NCBI GenBank assembly: GCA_003288255.1
Contig: CP026600.1
Location: 620,001 to 684,000, forward strand
Length of the DNA: 64,000 nt
Direction: 5' to 3'
DNA from: Clostridiaceae bacterium 14S0207
Lineage (GTDB): Bacteria > Bacillota > Clostridia > Clostridiales > Clostridiaceae
Shown: positions 30,068-43,792 of the stretch, in pieces
How positions within the stretch are numbered: the stretch's first letter is position 1
Layout of the letters: each line of letters starts with the position of its first letter
Translations under genes and position numbers: made by a program
The notes under the pieces: model-generated
Database searches by the model: none
Seen by the model: only the letters and a program-made list of their open reading frames with translations
What the model was told of the DNA's origin: nothing

Positions 30068-30601
30068 ATGAAAAAAGCATTAATGATATTCATAACTATA
30101 AGTATTATAATGATTTTATTTGTAGGTGGTAACATATTATCACATAGAAATAAAATGGTTGCATTAGAGGAAAGAATAAATGCTCAATATTCAAGTAATA
30201 AAAGTTCATATGATAACATGTGGAAAAAGTTTAGAGAAGCTACACAGGTTACTGATTTACAGGCTGAAAAAATGAAAGAAGTATATAAGGATTTAATTAC
30301 AGGAAGATACAATGATTCGAAGTTATTATTCAAAATGGTTCAAGAGCAAAACCCACAATTAGATCAGTCAGTTTTTGTTAACTTACAAAATGAGATAATA
30401 TCTGGCAGAAATGCATTTAATAATAATCAAAAACAAATGAGTGATATTATTAGGGAATATAATACTTATGTAAGAAAAAAATTTATTACCGCTACTTTGT
30501 TAAATTATAGAGTTAAAGATACCAATCAATTTATAATTACAAGTGATAGAACACAAAAAGCCTTTAATACTAAAAAAGATGATGAAATTAAGTTAAAGTA
30601 G
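30068..30601 (+). CDS. LemA-like membrane protein
   Basis: 177 aa behind AGGAGG. One N-terminal membrane segment (about 4-24), then a long helical region. NKMVALEERINAQYSSNKSSYDNMWKKF resembles the LemA pattern in which the chain leaves the membrane and forms an up-down helical bundle. The second half (NAFNNNQKQMSDIIREYNTYVRK) matches the LemA ending. The family has no firmly known function. It is 8 nt upstream of a membrane protein gene, a pairing often seen for LemA. Moderate confidence because the match is by pattern. Confidence 0.6.
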   Translation: MKKALMIFITISIIMILFVGGNILSHRNKMVALEERINAQYSSNKSSYDNMWKKFREATQVTDLQAEKMKEVYKDLITGRYNDSKLLFKMVQEQNPQLDQSVFVNLQNEIISGRNAFNNNQKQMSDIIREYNTYVRKKFITATLLNYRVKDTNQFIITSDRTQKAFNTKKDDEIKLK

Positions 30602-30609
30602 GTGATTAT

Positions 30610-31689
30610 ATGATGTTTTTACCTACTATTATAATAGGAACCATTGTTTTTTTATTTTGTTTTTATTTTAATAAAAAAAATATGTTTAAATTGACATTAA
30701 TATTTTTTATAATAGGATTTTTTATTACAGGAATAGTATATTTAATAGATTTAGATGATCAAATAATAGATACAGAAGTTTGGTCGGGAAATATAGAAGA
30801 TGTAGAACATAAGGAAGAATGGGATGAATTTCATCCACAAAGAGAAGAAACGTACACAACAACTGATAGTAAAGGAAATACAATTACAAAAATTAAAATT
30901 ATACCAGCATATACAGAACATCATAAGGCAATTAATAAAATACAGACAACAGATAATGGATGGATTACTGTATATGAAGATTTAGATGGTAAAGTTAGTT
31001 TTAGTGATAAATTTCCTAATACTAAAGAAGAATTATTAAAATTTTATCCTATAGGTAAAGAAACTGTGTCCATACATACTTATGAAAATAAGGTACAAGC
31101 TTCATATTCTATATATAATCATAAAGATATTGATTTAGATAAATATAGAGATTTACCTAAGTATCCAAATGAAATGAAAAACTTAATTGAAATAGATAGA
31201 TTTATTGGATCAATACCTAATAAAGATAAAGTGATGGAAACATTAAATAAGGTTAACTCTGAATTAAATAATAATTCTAATAAAAAACAGATAAATTTAA
31301 TATTTGTTAATTTAGGAGATAAGAGTAGTGATTACGGATTTGCATTACAAGATTATTGGAAATGTGGTAATAAAAATGATTTTATAATTTGCTTTGGAAG
31401 TAGAGGGGGAAAAGTTACATGGGCATATCCTTTTTCTTGGGCCGATAGCGAAAAATCTGAAAAACTTAAAATTGATGTAAGAAATTATATGCTTAAAGCT
31501 AATTTAAAAAGTGATTTTACAAAAGTGATAGAAGATATTAATCCAATGATTAAAAGAAATTTTCAAAGAAAAGAATTTGCAGATTTTAATTATTTAAATG
31601 TGGAGTTATCTACAAAAGCATATATATATATAGCTATTTTAAACCTAATAACTGGTGTAGGAATAATGTACTGTTGTAGAGAAATGTAA
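30610..31689 (+). CDS. membrane protein of unknown function, partner of the LemA-like gene
   Basis: 359 aa behind GTAGGTGAT, with one or two N-terminal membrane segments (about 3-45), an extracytoplasmic region of about 280 residues, and a C-terminal membrane segment (about 335-355). The middle part has INLIFVNLGDKSSDYGFALQDYWKCGNKNDFIICFGSRGGKVTWAY, which is reminiscent of TPM domains that often accompany LemA. The link is suggestive only. The N-terminal soluble part repeats a WSGxIEDVEHKEEW theme with no known motif. Not recognised. Confidence 0.6.
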   Translation: MMFLPTIIIGTIVFLFCFYFNKKNMFKLTLIFFIIGFFITGIVYLIDLDDQIIDTEVWSGNIEDVEHKEEWDEFHPQREETYTTTDSKGNTITKIKIIPAYTEHHKAINKIQTTDNGWITVYEDLDGKVSFSDKFPNTKEELLKFYPIGKETVSIHTYENKVQASYSIYNHKDIDLDKYRDLPKYPNEMKNLIEIDRFIGSIPNKDKVMETLNKVNSELNNNSNKKQINLIFVNLGDKSSDYGFALQDYWKCGNKNDFIICFGSRGGKVTWAYPFSWADSEKSEKLKIDVRNYMLKANLKSDFTKVIEDINPMIKRNFQRKEFADFNYLNVELSTKAYIYIAILNLITGVGIMYCCREM

Positions 31690-31691
31690 TT

Positions 31692-31732
31692 AAAAATAGT
31701 CATAGTTTAATAATATACTATGGCTATTTTTT
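31692..31732 (+). terminator. terminator after the LemA pair
   Basis: Stem 31692-31706 with 31717-31731 (including G-U pairs) and T run. Confidence 0.75.
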
Positions 31733-31911
31733 AATAGTAAAAAATATAAATAGGAATTAATAAAAATATTAAATTATTGAAAAGAAAAATTGCATTATAA
31801 TATTTTAGTTTTATTTTTGTATGGATATAATAAAATTGTAAGAGTAATATTAATGTGATAAAATAATCAGTAGTTAATGTAAGTAAATTAACGTTGTGAG
31901 GAGGTGTTGTT

Positions 31912-32142
31912 ATGAAAATGTTTTTAACTATAGCCTTAATAATAGTATCTATTGTATTAACTGTTGCAGTAATGCTTCAACCAAGTAAAAGTGAAGGTAT
32001 ATCTAGTATTATTTCAGGGGGAAATGAAAACTACTTTGCTAAAAACAAAGTTAGAACTTACGAAACTACATTAGTAAGGATAACTCAGGTTAGTGCTTTA
32101 CTTTTTGCATTAATTATTATTGGATTAAATGTTATCAAATAA
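31912..32142 (+). CDS. secG: preprotein translocase subunit SecG
   Basis: 76 aa behind GAGGAGGTG. Two membrane segments (about 3-22 and 52-74) joined by a loop with LQPSKSEGISSIISGG, the SecG signature. An accessory subunit of the SecYEG channel. In many firmicutes secG follows eno and precedes rnr; here the LemA pair lies between eno and secG and rnr is 21 kb away. Confidence 0.95.
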   Translation: MKMFLTIALIIVSIVLTVAVMLQPSKSEGISSIISGGNENYFAKNKVRTYETTLVRITQVSALLFALIIIGLNVIK

Positions 32143-32264
32143 TACGATAGAATTAAATAAACATATGTTTTTAATAAATATATATGTTTAACAGCAATAT
32201 ATAATGCCATAAGAGAGGGACTATGAAATTTGAATGTCTTTCTCTTAATTTTTTATTATTTACT

Positions 32265-32300
32265 TTGATACTGTAAATGAGTATAGTATAATTTACAGTA
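32265..32300 (+). promoter_or_regulatory. promoter and palindromic operator before the YerC-like gene
   Basis: TTGATA (32265-32270), 16-bp spacer, TATAAT (32287-32292). Over it lies a perfect inverted repeat, TACTGTAAAT (32269-32278) and ATTTACAGTA (32291-32300), separated by 12 nt. It ends 43 nt before the start of a TrpR-type regulator and may be its own operator. Confidence 0.6.
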
Positions 32301-32343
32301 GTTCATAAAGTAATATAAGTACTAAACTTGGGAGTGATTATAG

Positions 32344-32640
32344 ATGGAAATTAGTTCGAAACTAAAAAGTGATGAAATGGATTATCTTTTTAAGGCAATT
32401 TTAAGTTTAGAAAATATAGAGGAATGTTATAAATTTTTTGAAGATATATGTACTATAAATGAAATAAATGCATTAAAACAAAGGTTACAAGTAGCCAAGA
32501 TGTTAATTGAAAAGAAAACTTATGTGGATATAGCAGAAGAAACAGGGGCAAGCACTGCTACTATAAGTAGAGTAAATAGAGCTTTAAGCTACGGTAGTGA
32601 TGGGTATAAACTTATTTTTGAGAGAATTGAACATAAATAA
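32344..32640 (+). CDS. YerC/YecD family TrpR-related regulator
   Basis: 98 aa. Helical TrpR superfamily protein with helix-turn-helix TYVDIAEETGASTATISRVNRAL and the family ending SYGSDGYKLIFER. YerC-type proteins are found next to pcrA/ligA in Bacillus and Clostridium; their ligand and regulon are poorly known. It is the first gene before pcrA and ligA here, separated from them by a hairpin. It may act on the palindrome directly upstream. Confidence 0.92.
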   Translation: MEISSKLKSDEMDYLFKAILSLENIEECYKFFEDICTINEINALKQRLQVAKMLIEKKTYVDIAEETGASTATISRVNRALSYGSDGYKLIFERIEHK

Positions 32641-32642
32641 AA

Positions 32643-32674
32643 GCAGCAGTTCTAACCTGAACTACTGTTTTTTT
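32643..32674 (+). terminator. terminator after the YerC-like gene
   Basis: Stem of GCAGCAGTTC with GAACTACTGT (one mismatch) followed by seven T's. Confidence 0.7.
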
Positions 32675-32794
32675 ATACTAAAAAAATGCGAACTTTAGTT
32701 CATAATTCTTAGGCGAAAAGATTATAAAATAATTAATTATGGTATAATACTAATATGCATTTAAACGAATCTAGGTGAAATGAGGAGTGATTAG

Positions 32795-37052
<4,258 letters not shown>

Positions 37053-37056
37053 TATA

Positions 37057-37102
37057 ATAACTTGCAAAGATGCTGTTGTATTTTTTGCAAGTTATATTTT
37101 TT
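37057..37102 (+). terminator. terminator of pcrA-ligA
   Basis: 12-bp perfect stem (37057-37068 with 37084-37095) followed by T's. Confidence 0.85.
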
Positions 37103-37215
37103 AAAAGGATTTGTTTGAGAAAATGGATTTAAAATTTAAAGTATAAATATATTGATAGAACAAATTAAATGTTATAAACATAATAATATAATAATCAACA
37201 GAAAGGATGAATATT

Positions 37216-37503
37216 TTGAAAATTTCTAAAAATACTGTGGACTATTTGTGTGGATTGTGCAAACTTTATATTGATAATGATGAGATTCAAGGGGTAATAG
37301 GTGAATTAAATGAATTTGTAGACTTTATAGATAAAATAAAAAAAGTTGATATAGAAAATGAGGAGGAAATAGTTAATCCGTATTATATGGAGAATAATCT
37401 TAGGGAAGATATAGTTTGCAGTGAAATGGACAAAGAATGTGTACTAAAAAATACTAAAAATAAAAGTGGAGAATTTTTTGTGGTTCCAAAAGTAATAAAA
37501 TAA
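37216..37503 (+). CDS. gatC: aspartyl/glutamyl-tRNA amidotransferase subunit C
   Basis: 95 aa from TTG 37216, 9 nt after AAAGG; the ATG at 37207 overlaps that site. GatC pattern DEIQGVIGELNEFVDFIDKIKKVDIENEEEIVNPYYMENNLREDIV. A small subunit that stabilises GatA in the GatCAB complex, which converts Glu-tRNA(Gln) and Asp-tRNA(Asn) to the amidated forms. Unusually, an amidase_6 gene separates it from gatA. Confidence 0.92.
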   Translation: MKISKNTVDYLCGLCKLYIDNDEIQGVIGELNEFVDFIDKIKKVDIENEEEIVNPYYMENNLREDIVCSEMDKECVLKNTKNKSGEFFVVPKVIK

Positions 37504-37525
37504 AAAATATTACTGAGGTGATAAA

Positions 37526-38755
37526 ATGAATGAGAATATTTCTATGCTTTTAAGTAACTTAGAAGGTTATTTTCATAGAAGATATGAATCACTAGCTAAA
37601 TTAAATTGTAAAACTTATGAAGATTTTTTTATAGATACAAATGAGGCAATGGAATCATGTAAAATTAATGAATTCATAATTAACACTTTAGTAGATTATA
37701 GAAAACAGATAGGAGCAAATAATAGTTTAACTAATTATAAGTTTAAATTGCATATAACTAATCTTTTAAAAATAGAAGATACCTATAATTTAATTGTAAA
37801 AGAAAATTTTAAATATAAATATAGGAGATATCCTTTATATACTATGGGAAGTATAGAGCATAATTTTGTATTAGCTAAGGTAGGCAGGGAATATAAAATT
37901 ATAGAACATGATGACAAAGATAGATTTATTAGTCATATAAAAAAGTTATTTGAAGAGGAAGTTAAAGATCATAGAAATAAAAATTATGAAAAAGCGAGTA
38001 GTCTATTTTATAACGAAAATAGATGCTTAAGTGAAGGTAAAAATCATGAGGAATTTAATAATGATAAATTTAAAGAAAATCTAGAAAAATTAACTTTAAG
38101 TCTAAATAAGGTTAAAAAAGAAATACTTGAAAAAGCCCAATTATATAGAAAAAAATTTTTAAGTGATAACAATGTTTTACTAAAAGGAGATCATAATAAA
38201 AAAAGTGAAATTGGGTCTAAATTTAGGCAAGAATATCAATGGAAAGAGTATGATAGAAATGCTGCCTATGAATATGCACGAAAATGGTGGAATAAAACTA
38301 ATCCTAAGTATTTAAATTTTCATGGTTTAGGAGGAGATTGTACTAATTTTACCTCTCAATGTGTTCATGCAGGAGGAATAAGTATGGATTTAGAAAAACC
38401 ATATATATGGAAATATTTTAGCAGTGAACATAATAGTACAAGTGAAAGAATTGGTAGATCATCATCATGGACTTCTGTTATGGAATTTAGAAAATATGCA
38501 CAGTTAAATACAATTGGAAAGGGATTAAGGGCGGAGATTGGGCATGATTTAAAAGTAGTAGAACGCGGAGATATTGTTCAAATAGAGGATGAACATAGTA
38601 CCTTAGTTGTTAATAATATTTATAAAAAGAATCAATTGATAGATATTTTGATATCATCACATACTGATGATAGATTTAATGAAAGTTTAATAGAAGAATG
38701 GCCTAATGAGGATTTTCAAAAGACTGTTATTAAAATTAAAGGGTGTTATATATAA
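37526..38755 (+). CDS. amidase_6 domain protein inside the gat cluster
   Basis: 409 aa. The first about 230 residues are helical and charged, without a recognised domain. The last about 170 (YDRNAAYEYARKWWNKTNPKYLNFHGLGGDCTNFTSQCVHAGG) form an amidase_6 domain, with Cys of GGDCTNF as likely nucleophile and a later GDIVQIEDEHSTLVV histidine. Such domains are thought to be cysteine amidases or peptidases, often of wall peptides. No signal peptide is visible, so it may act in the cytoplasm or be exported by another route. It is flanked by gatC (22 nt upstream) and gatA. Confidence 0.8.
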   Translation: MNENISMLLSNLEGYFHRRYESLAKLNCKTYEDFFIDTNEAMESCKINEFIINTLVDYRKQIGANNSLTNYKFKLHITNLLKIEDTYNLIVKENFKYKYRRYPLYTMGSIEHNFVLAKVGREYKIIEHDDKDRFISHIKKLFEEEVKDHRNKNYEKASSLFYNENRCLSEGKNHEEFNNDKFKENLEKLTLSLNKVKKEILEKAQLYRKKFLSDNNVLLKGDHNKKSEIGSKFRQEYQWKEYDRNAAYEYARKWWNKTNPKYLNFHGLGGDCTNFTSQCVHAGGISMDLEKPYIWKYFSSEHNSTSERIGRSSSWTSVMEFRKYAQLNTIGKGLRAEIGHDLKVVERGDIVQIEDEHSTLVVNNIYKKNQLIDILISSHTDDRFNESLIEEWPNEDFQKTVIKIKGCYI

Positions 38756-38865
38756 AATAGATTAATTAAAGATAAAGTAGTGAAAATTAAATGAAAAATT
38801 TATAAACAATATATATAAAGAAAAATGTATATTTATGAATAAAATAAATAGGGGAGGTATTATTG

Positions 38866-40296
38866 ATGAACATAATAGACTATAAAGTTCATGAACTTAT
38901 AGAACTTGTAGAAAAAAAGCAAGTTAAAGTAAGAGAAGTTAACGAAGCTTTTTTAGACAATTATAGAAAAATAGAGCCTAAAGTTCAGGCATTTTTAACT
39001 GTAAATGAAGATGAAATTTTAAATAAGGCTGAATATCTAGATAAAGAACTAGAAAACGGAAAAAATATAGGAAAGTTAAAAGGTATACCTATTGGTATAA
39101 AGGATAATATAAATGTTTTAGATATGAAAACAACCTGTGCATCAAGGATGTTAGAAGATTTCATATCACCATATGAAGCTACGTTAGTTAATAAAATAAA
39201 AGATGAAAATGGAATAATATTTGGTAAAACTAATATGGATGAGTTTGCAATAGGATCTTCTGGAGAAAATAGTTATTTTAAAAATACAAGAAATCCAAAA
39301 GATTTATTAAGAGTACCAGGTGGATCCTCAAGTGGTTCAGCAGCAGCCGTTTCTAGTAAAGAAGTGCCTATTGCAATAGGTACAGATACAGGTGGATCCG
39401 TACGTGAACCAGCTGCCTTTTGTGGACTTATAGGTTTTAAACCAACTTATGGCACTATTTCTAGATATGGAGTGATAAGTTTTGCATCAACTTTGGATAC
39501 AGTAGGTATTTTAAGTAGTGATGTAAAAGACAGTATGATTATGTATGATGTTTTAAAAGGAAAAGACATAAAGGATGCAACTACAGTGGAGAATAAAAAG
39601 GATTATAATAAAAAGTTATTTAATAAAGATTTAAAGGGAATAAAGATAGCAGTACCTAAAAAGATTTTTAATTGGGGTTTACATGAGGAAGTAGAGAGAA
39701 ATTTTAAAGAAAGTTTAAGTGTTTTAAAAGAATGTGGAGCTGAGATAGATTATATAGATGTGAACGCTTTAGATTATGTTTTAGAGACATACTATGTACT
39801 AAGTTCTGCAGAGGTGTCTTCTAATTTAGGAAGATTTGATGGGATTAGATATGGAAAAATGGAGGGAACTTATAATAGTACAGAAGAATTATATAGAAAA
39901 GTTAGAAGTGAAAATTTTAATTCAGAGGTTAAAAAAAGAATTTTATTAGGTACATTTATATTGGCTAAAGAACAACATGAGGAATATTATAGAAGAGCCT
40001 TAAAAATTAGATCCAAAATTAGAAAAGAATTTGAAGATATATTTAAAATATATAATGCTTTTATAACTCCAACTGCTTTAGATATAGCGTTTAAACTTGG
40101 TCAATATAGAAATTCAGTTGATATGTATAATCAAGATAAATTAACAGTGATAGCTAACTTAGTTGGAGCTCCAGCTATATCCATACCTTGTGGAATAAAA
40201 GAAAATATGCCTTTAGGACTCCAAGTAATGACAATGTGTTTTAATGAAGAGATGTTATTTAAAATTGCTTATTCTTTTGAAAGTATGAGTAAGTGA
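38866..40296 (+). CDS. gatA: aspartyl/glutamyl-tRNA amidotransferase subunit A
   Basis: 476 aa from ATG 38866, 8 nt after GGGGAGG. The amidase-signature triad is complete: Lys79 (GIPIGIKDNI), cis-Ser154 (PGGSSSGSAA) and nucleophile Ser178 (GTDTGGSVR). It hydrolyses glutamine and passes ammonia to GatB. The numbering matches that of characterised GatA. 64 nt before gatB. Confidence 0.96.
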   Translation: MNIIDYKVHELIELVEKKQVKVREVNEAFLDNYRKIEPKVQAFLTVNEDEILNKAEYLDKELENGKNIGKLKGIPIGIKDNINVLDMKTTCASRMLEDFISPYEATLVNKIKDENGIIFGKTNMDEFAIGSSGENSYFKNTRNPKDLLRVPGGSSSGSAAAVSSKEVPIAIGTDTGGSVREPAAFCGLIGFKPTYGTISRYGVISFASTLDTVGILSSDVKDSMIMYDVLKGKDIKDATTVENKKDYNKKLFNKDLKGIKIAVPKKIFNWGLHEEVERNFKESLSVLKECGAEIDYIDVNALDYVLETYYVLSSAEVSSNLGRFDGIRYGKMEGTYNSTEELYRKVRSENFNSEVKKRILLGTFILAKEQHEEYYRRALKIRSKIRKEFEDIFKIYNAFITPTALDIAFKLGQYRNSVDMYNQDKLTVIANLVGAPAISIPCGIKENMPLGLQVMTMCFNEEMLFKIAYSFESMSK

Positions 40297-40360
40297 ACTA
40301 GAAAGTAGGTTAAAAAATAATATTAAAATGTGGAAAGTAGTGAATATTAAGGAGGAAAAA

Positions 40361-41788
40361 ATGAACTTTGAAAAGGTAATGGGTGTAGAGGTACATGTTG
40401 AATTAAACACAAAAAGTAAAATATTTTGTTCTTGTAGTACTGCTTTTGGAGCAGAACCTAATACACATGTTTGTCCTACATGTCTTGGTATGCCAGGCGC
40501 TCTTCCAGTTTTAAATAAAGAAGTAGTTAGCTTAGGTATTAAAACTGGATTAGCTCTAAATTGTAAGATAAATAAAACTTGTAGAATGGATAGAAAAAAT
40601 TATTTTTATGTTGATTCACCTAAGAGTTATCAAATAACACAGGATGTGTATCCGATTTGTAGCAATGGTTACATTGATATAGAAATTAATAATAAGAAAA
40701 AAAGAATTGGAATTGAAAGAATTCATATGGAAGATGATGCAGGAAAATTAATTCATAAACAAGACGGTACTTTTATTGATTTTAATAGAGCAGGAGTTCC
40801 ACTTTTAGAAATAGTATCAAAACCTCATATGAATTCATCAGAAGAAGTCATTTTATTCTTAAAATCTTTAAAAGATATAGTAAGTTCTTTAGGTGTATCG
40901 GACTGTAAAATGGAAGAAGGTTCTTTTAGATGTGATTTAAATATCTCATTAAAAAAACCGGAAGATAAAAATTTAGGTGTTAGAGCTGAGATTAAAAATA
41001 TAAACTCTTTCAAATCTGTAGAAAAAGCTATTATATATGAATATGAGAGACAAGGTAATCTTTTAGAATCTAATAGAGAAGTTTTAAGAGAAACTAGGGG
41101 ATGGGATGATTCTAAAGAGAAGACTTTTACAATGAGAGAAAAAGAAGAAGGAAAAGATTATAGATATTTTCCAGAAGGTGATTTAGCTACAATTAAAATT
41201 TCAGATCAGTGGATTGAAAATATAAAAAGTAATATGCCAGAACTTCCAGAAGATAAGTTAAAAAGGTATAAAAAAGAATATGGGTTATCAAAAGAAGAAA
41301 TAGAAATTTTAATTAGTGATTCTAATAACTCTAGTTATTTTGAAAAAGCAGCTAGAAATTGTAAATATTATAAAGGTCTTTATAACTTCTTTATAGGGGA
41401 TGTTTTTGCATATTTAAAAGAAAATAATCTAAGTATAAGAGAATTGAATATGAAAGAAGAGTATTTGGCAGAATTAATTAATCTAATTTTTGATGGGAAA
41501 ATTTCTAATAATATAGGCAAAAAAGTATTTAATATTATTTTAAAAGAAAATAAGAATCCACTGGATATAATAGAAGAAAAGGGATTAACTCAGAATAACA
41601 ATAAAGATGAAATTTTAGAATTAATAAGGGAAGTATTAGAACAAAATAATGATAATATACAATCGTATAAAAATGGAAAGATTAATTTATTTCCATGGTT
41701 TGTGGGTCAAGTTATGAAAAGGTCTAGAGGAAAAGCAAATCCTAAGTTAGTAAAAGAATTAATGGAAAAAGAGTTAAATCGCAAATAA
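40361..41788 (+). CDS. gatB: aspartyl/glutamyl-tRNA amidotransferase subunit B
   Basis: 475 aa from ATG 40361 behind AAGGAGG; the open frame begins 33 nt earlier. GVEVHVELNTKSKIFCSC with the zinc cysteines CSC and CPTCLGMPGALPVLN, the kinase-like site YFYVDSPKSYQITQ, IGIERIHMEDDAGK and the C-terminal YqeY-like tail PWFVGQVMKRSRGKANPKLV. It phosphorylates and amidates the tRNA-bound Glu or Asp. The need for it agrees with the multiple tRNA-Gln genes downstream. Confidence 0.96.
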   Translation: MNFEKVMGVEVHVELNTKSKIFCSCSTAFGAEPNTHVCPTCLGMPGALPVLNKEVVSLGIKTGLALNCKINKTCRMDRKNYFYVDSPKSYQITQDVYPICSNGYIDIEINNKKKRIGIERIHMEDDAGKLIHKQDGTFIDFNRAGVPLLEIVSKPHMNSSEEVILFLKSLKDIVSSLGVSDCKMEEGSFRCDLNISLKKPEDKNLGVRAEIKNINSFKSVEKAIIYEYERQGNLLESNREVLRETRGWDDSKEKTFTMREKEEGKDYRYFPEGDLATIKISDQWIENIKSNMPELPEDKLKRYKKEYGLSKEEIEILISDSNNSSYFEKAARNCKYYKGLYNFFIGDVFAYLKENNLSIRELNMKEEYLAELINLIFDGKISNNIGKKVFNIILKENKNPLDIIEEKGLTQNNNKDEILELIREVLEQNNDNIQSYKNGKINLFPWFVGQVMKRSRGKANPKLVKELMEKELNRK

Positions 41789-41887
41789 AATTAACCCTCG
41801 CTTTTGATTAAATATATATTGCTTTGGCAATAATTATTAAAGAAATTAAAGAGAGATATTAGCTTTTTTAAAAGAGAGGGGAATACT

Positions 41888-43705
41888 GTGAATAAAAAGA
41901 AATCTATTGTAATGCTAATCATGGTATGTTTTTTTCTTAGTAATTTAACAGCATGTATAGAGAAAAAAGATGGAATAAATCATGGTGATAGAGATAATCT
42001 TATATATAATTTAGAACAAATGCCCAAAGATTTAACTATGGTACATAATAATAAAATAAGAGAAAAAGACCTATTGTTTGCGGTTTTTGAAGGATTAGTT
42101 AAAGAAGAAGAAGGAAGTATAGAGCCAGCTATAGCAGAAGACTGGCTTATTAGTAATGATAGGATACAATATGACTTTAAAATAAGAAAAGATGCTAAAT
42201 GGAGTAATGGTGAAAATATAACGGCTATGGATTTTCAGGAATTCTTCAAATGGATATTAAAAGAAGGAAAAGATAACTATTTTATAAAAGAGCTAAAATG
42301 TATTTATGGTGTTGAGGAATATATGAAAGGCAAAAGTAACTTTGATAATGTTGCAATAAAAGCAAAAGAGAATAATATTCTCGAAATAAGATTAAATTAT
42401 CCTTGTTCCTATTTTTTAAATATTTTATCTCAACCACTACTAACTTTAAGAGAAAAAAATTTTTATACGGATAATTATAAAACGAATTTTAATAAGGTAA
42501 ATTACTCAGGTCCATTTGAAATTTATGATGTAAAGGATAATAAGCAAATAACAATAAAAGGTAACTCGCATTATTGGGATAAAAATTCTGTGAAAAGTAA
42601 AAAAATAGCTTTTGTAACTATTAATGAATCTGAGGATGCACTGGTACAATTTGAGAGTTATTTAAGTAAGCTTAATTATGAAGAACTAAATGAAAAAGAC
42701 AATAAACATAAGATTTTTAATTTTATAAAGAAAGTTAAAGGAAAAGAAGAAAAAAATATTAGAGGAAATACTAGTGTAAAAAAACAAGATTATAAAAAGG
42801 TTTTATCTAATATAGATCTTATGGTAAATCCTCCAAGGAATGAAGTGGGTAGGCTTTCACAACAAAACTTTATAAAGACATACGGATCTTTTAGAACATT
42901 AGATTTAATTTTTAATGTAGCCCCTAATAATATAGGGAGAGATTTAAACTTCAGAAAAGCTATAAAAAGTACATTATCTAATAAGATAGTAAGAGATTTA
43001 TTGGATAATAAAACTACGGAAACTTCTAATAGTATAATACCTAGTTCAACTTCTAACGGAAAAGGCGGAGAATTAGGTGACAGAAATTATTTTTCTTTTA
43101 ATCCAAACTTAATTGAGGCTAAACAATATCTAAAAAAAGTTAATTTTAATAATATAACTTTAAAAGAAGAGAAAAAAGATATAAAATCAAATAAAAATGG
43201 TTCGGTTATAGGAAATATAGATAAAAATAATATTACTTTAATTTATGAAGGAAAAACCTTTGATAGATTATTAGGAAAAAACATAAAAGAAGAATTAGAA
43301 AAATCGTTAGGATTAAATGTGGAAACTAAAGAATATAATGAAAATGAATTTTTAAATGCAATCAAAGATGGAAATTATAGTGTAGCCTTAGTTAATTTTC
43401 AAGGAAGCATAGATAATCCCATTTGTTTTTTAAATCAATGGCAAATAGGAAATTTTGCTAGTGAGGTTAGTGGATATAAAAATCCAAGTTTTGACCAGGA
43501 GGTTAATAGTGCTAAAACAGAAAACGATTTAAATCTTAAATATTCAAATATAGAAAAGGCAGAAAAAACACTATCTTCTGATGTGCCTGTAATACCTATT
43601 TTTAATTTTAATACTGTTCTATGTAAAAGAGAATATGTTCATGGTATTTATGTTACTAAAAGTGGCAATATAAGATTTAATAAAGCATATAAAGATAAGA
43701 TATAG
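41888..43705 (+). CDS. orphan peptide ABC transporter substrate-binding lipoprotein
   Basis: 605 aa with GTG start behind GAGAGGGG. A lipoprotein signal ends in LTAC, with Cys23 lipidated. SBP_bac_5 (OppA/DppA) fold: LLFAVFEGLVKEEEGSIEPAIAEDW, FKIRKDAKWSNGENITAMDF, NYSGPFEIYDVKDNKQITIKGNSHYWD, and the family ending with SNIEKAEKTLSSDVPVIPIF. It is longer than usual because of two charged, Asn/Lys-rich insertions (about 255-300 and 415-445). No permease or ATPase genes are adjacent, so it must share a transporter or act as a sensor. Confidence 0.88.
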   Translation: MNKKKSIVMLIMVCFFLSNLTACIEKKDGINHGDRDNLIYNLEQMPKDLTMVHNNKIREKDLLFAVFEGLVKEEEGSIEPAIAEDWLISNDRIQYDFKIRKDAKWSNGENITAMDFQEFFKWILKEGKDNYFIKELKCIYGVEEYMKGKSNFDNVAIKAKENNILEIRLNYPCSYFLNILSQPLLTLREKNFYTDNYKTNFNKVNYSGPFEIYDVKDNKQITIKGNSHYWDKNSVKSKKIAFVTINESEDALVQFESYLSKLNYEELNEKDNKHKIFNFIKKVKGKEEKNIRGNTSVKKQDYKKVLSNIDLMVNPPRNEVGRLSQQNFIKTYGSFRTLDLIFNVAPNNIGRDLNFRKAIKSTLSNKIVRDLLDNKTTETSNSIIPSSTSNGKGGELGDRNYFSFNPNLIEAKQYLKKVNFNNITLKEEKKDIKSNKNGSVIGNIDKNNITLIYEGKTFDRLLGKNIKEELEKSLGLNVETKEYNENEFLNAIKDGNYSVALVNFQGSIDNPICFLNQWQIGNFASEVSGYKNPSFDQEVNSAKTENDLNLKYSNIEKAEKTLSSDVPVIPIFNFNTVLCKREYVHGIYVTKSGNIRFNKAYKDKI

Positions 43706-43724
43706 AAATTATTTAAAAGATTTT

Positions 43725-43786
43725 AAGGCTTTAGTGTATTGCAAGATAAGGGTGTTAGACTAAGCAGTATACTAAAGCCTTATTAT
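43725..43786. terminator. bidirectional terminator
   Basis: About 19-bp stem with two G-U pairs (43724-43742 with 43764-43782) between convergent genes. Confidence 0.7.
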
Positions 43787-43792
43787 TTTAAG

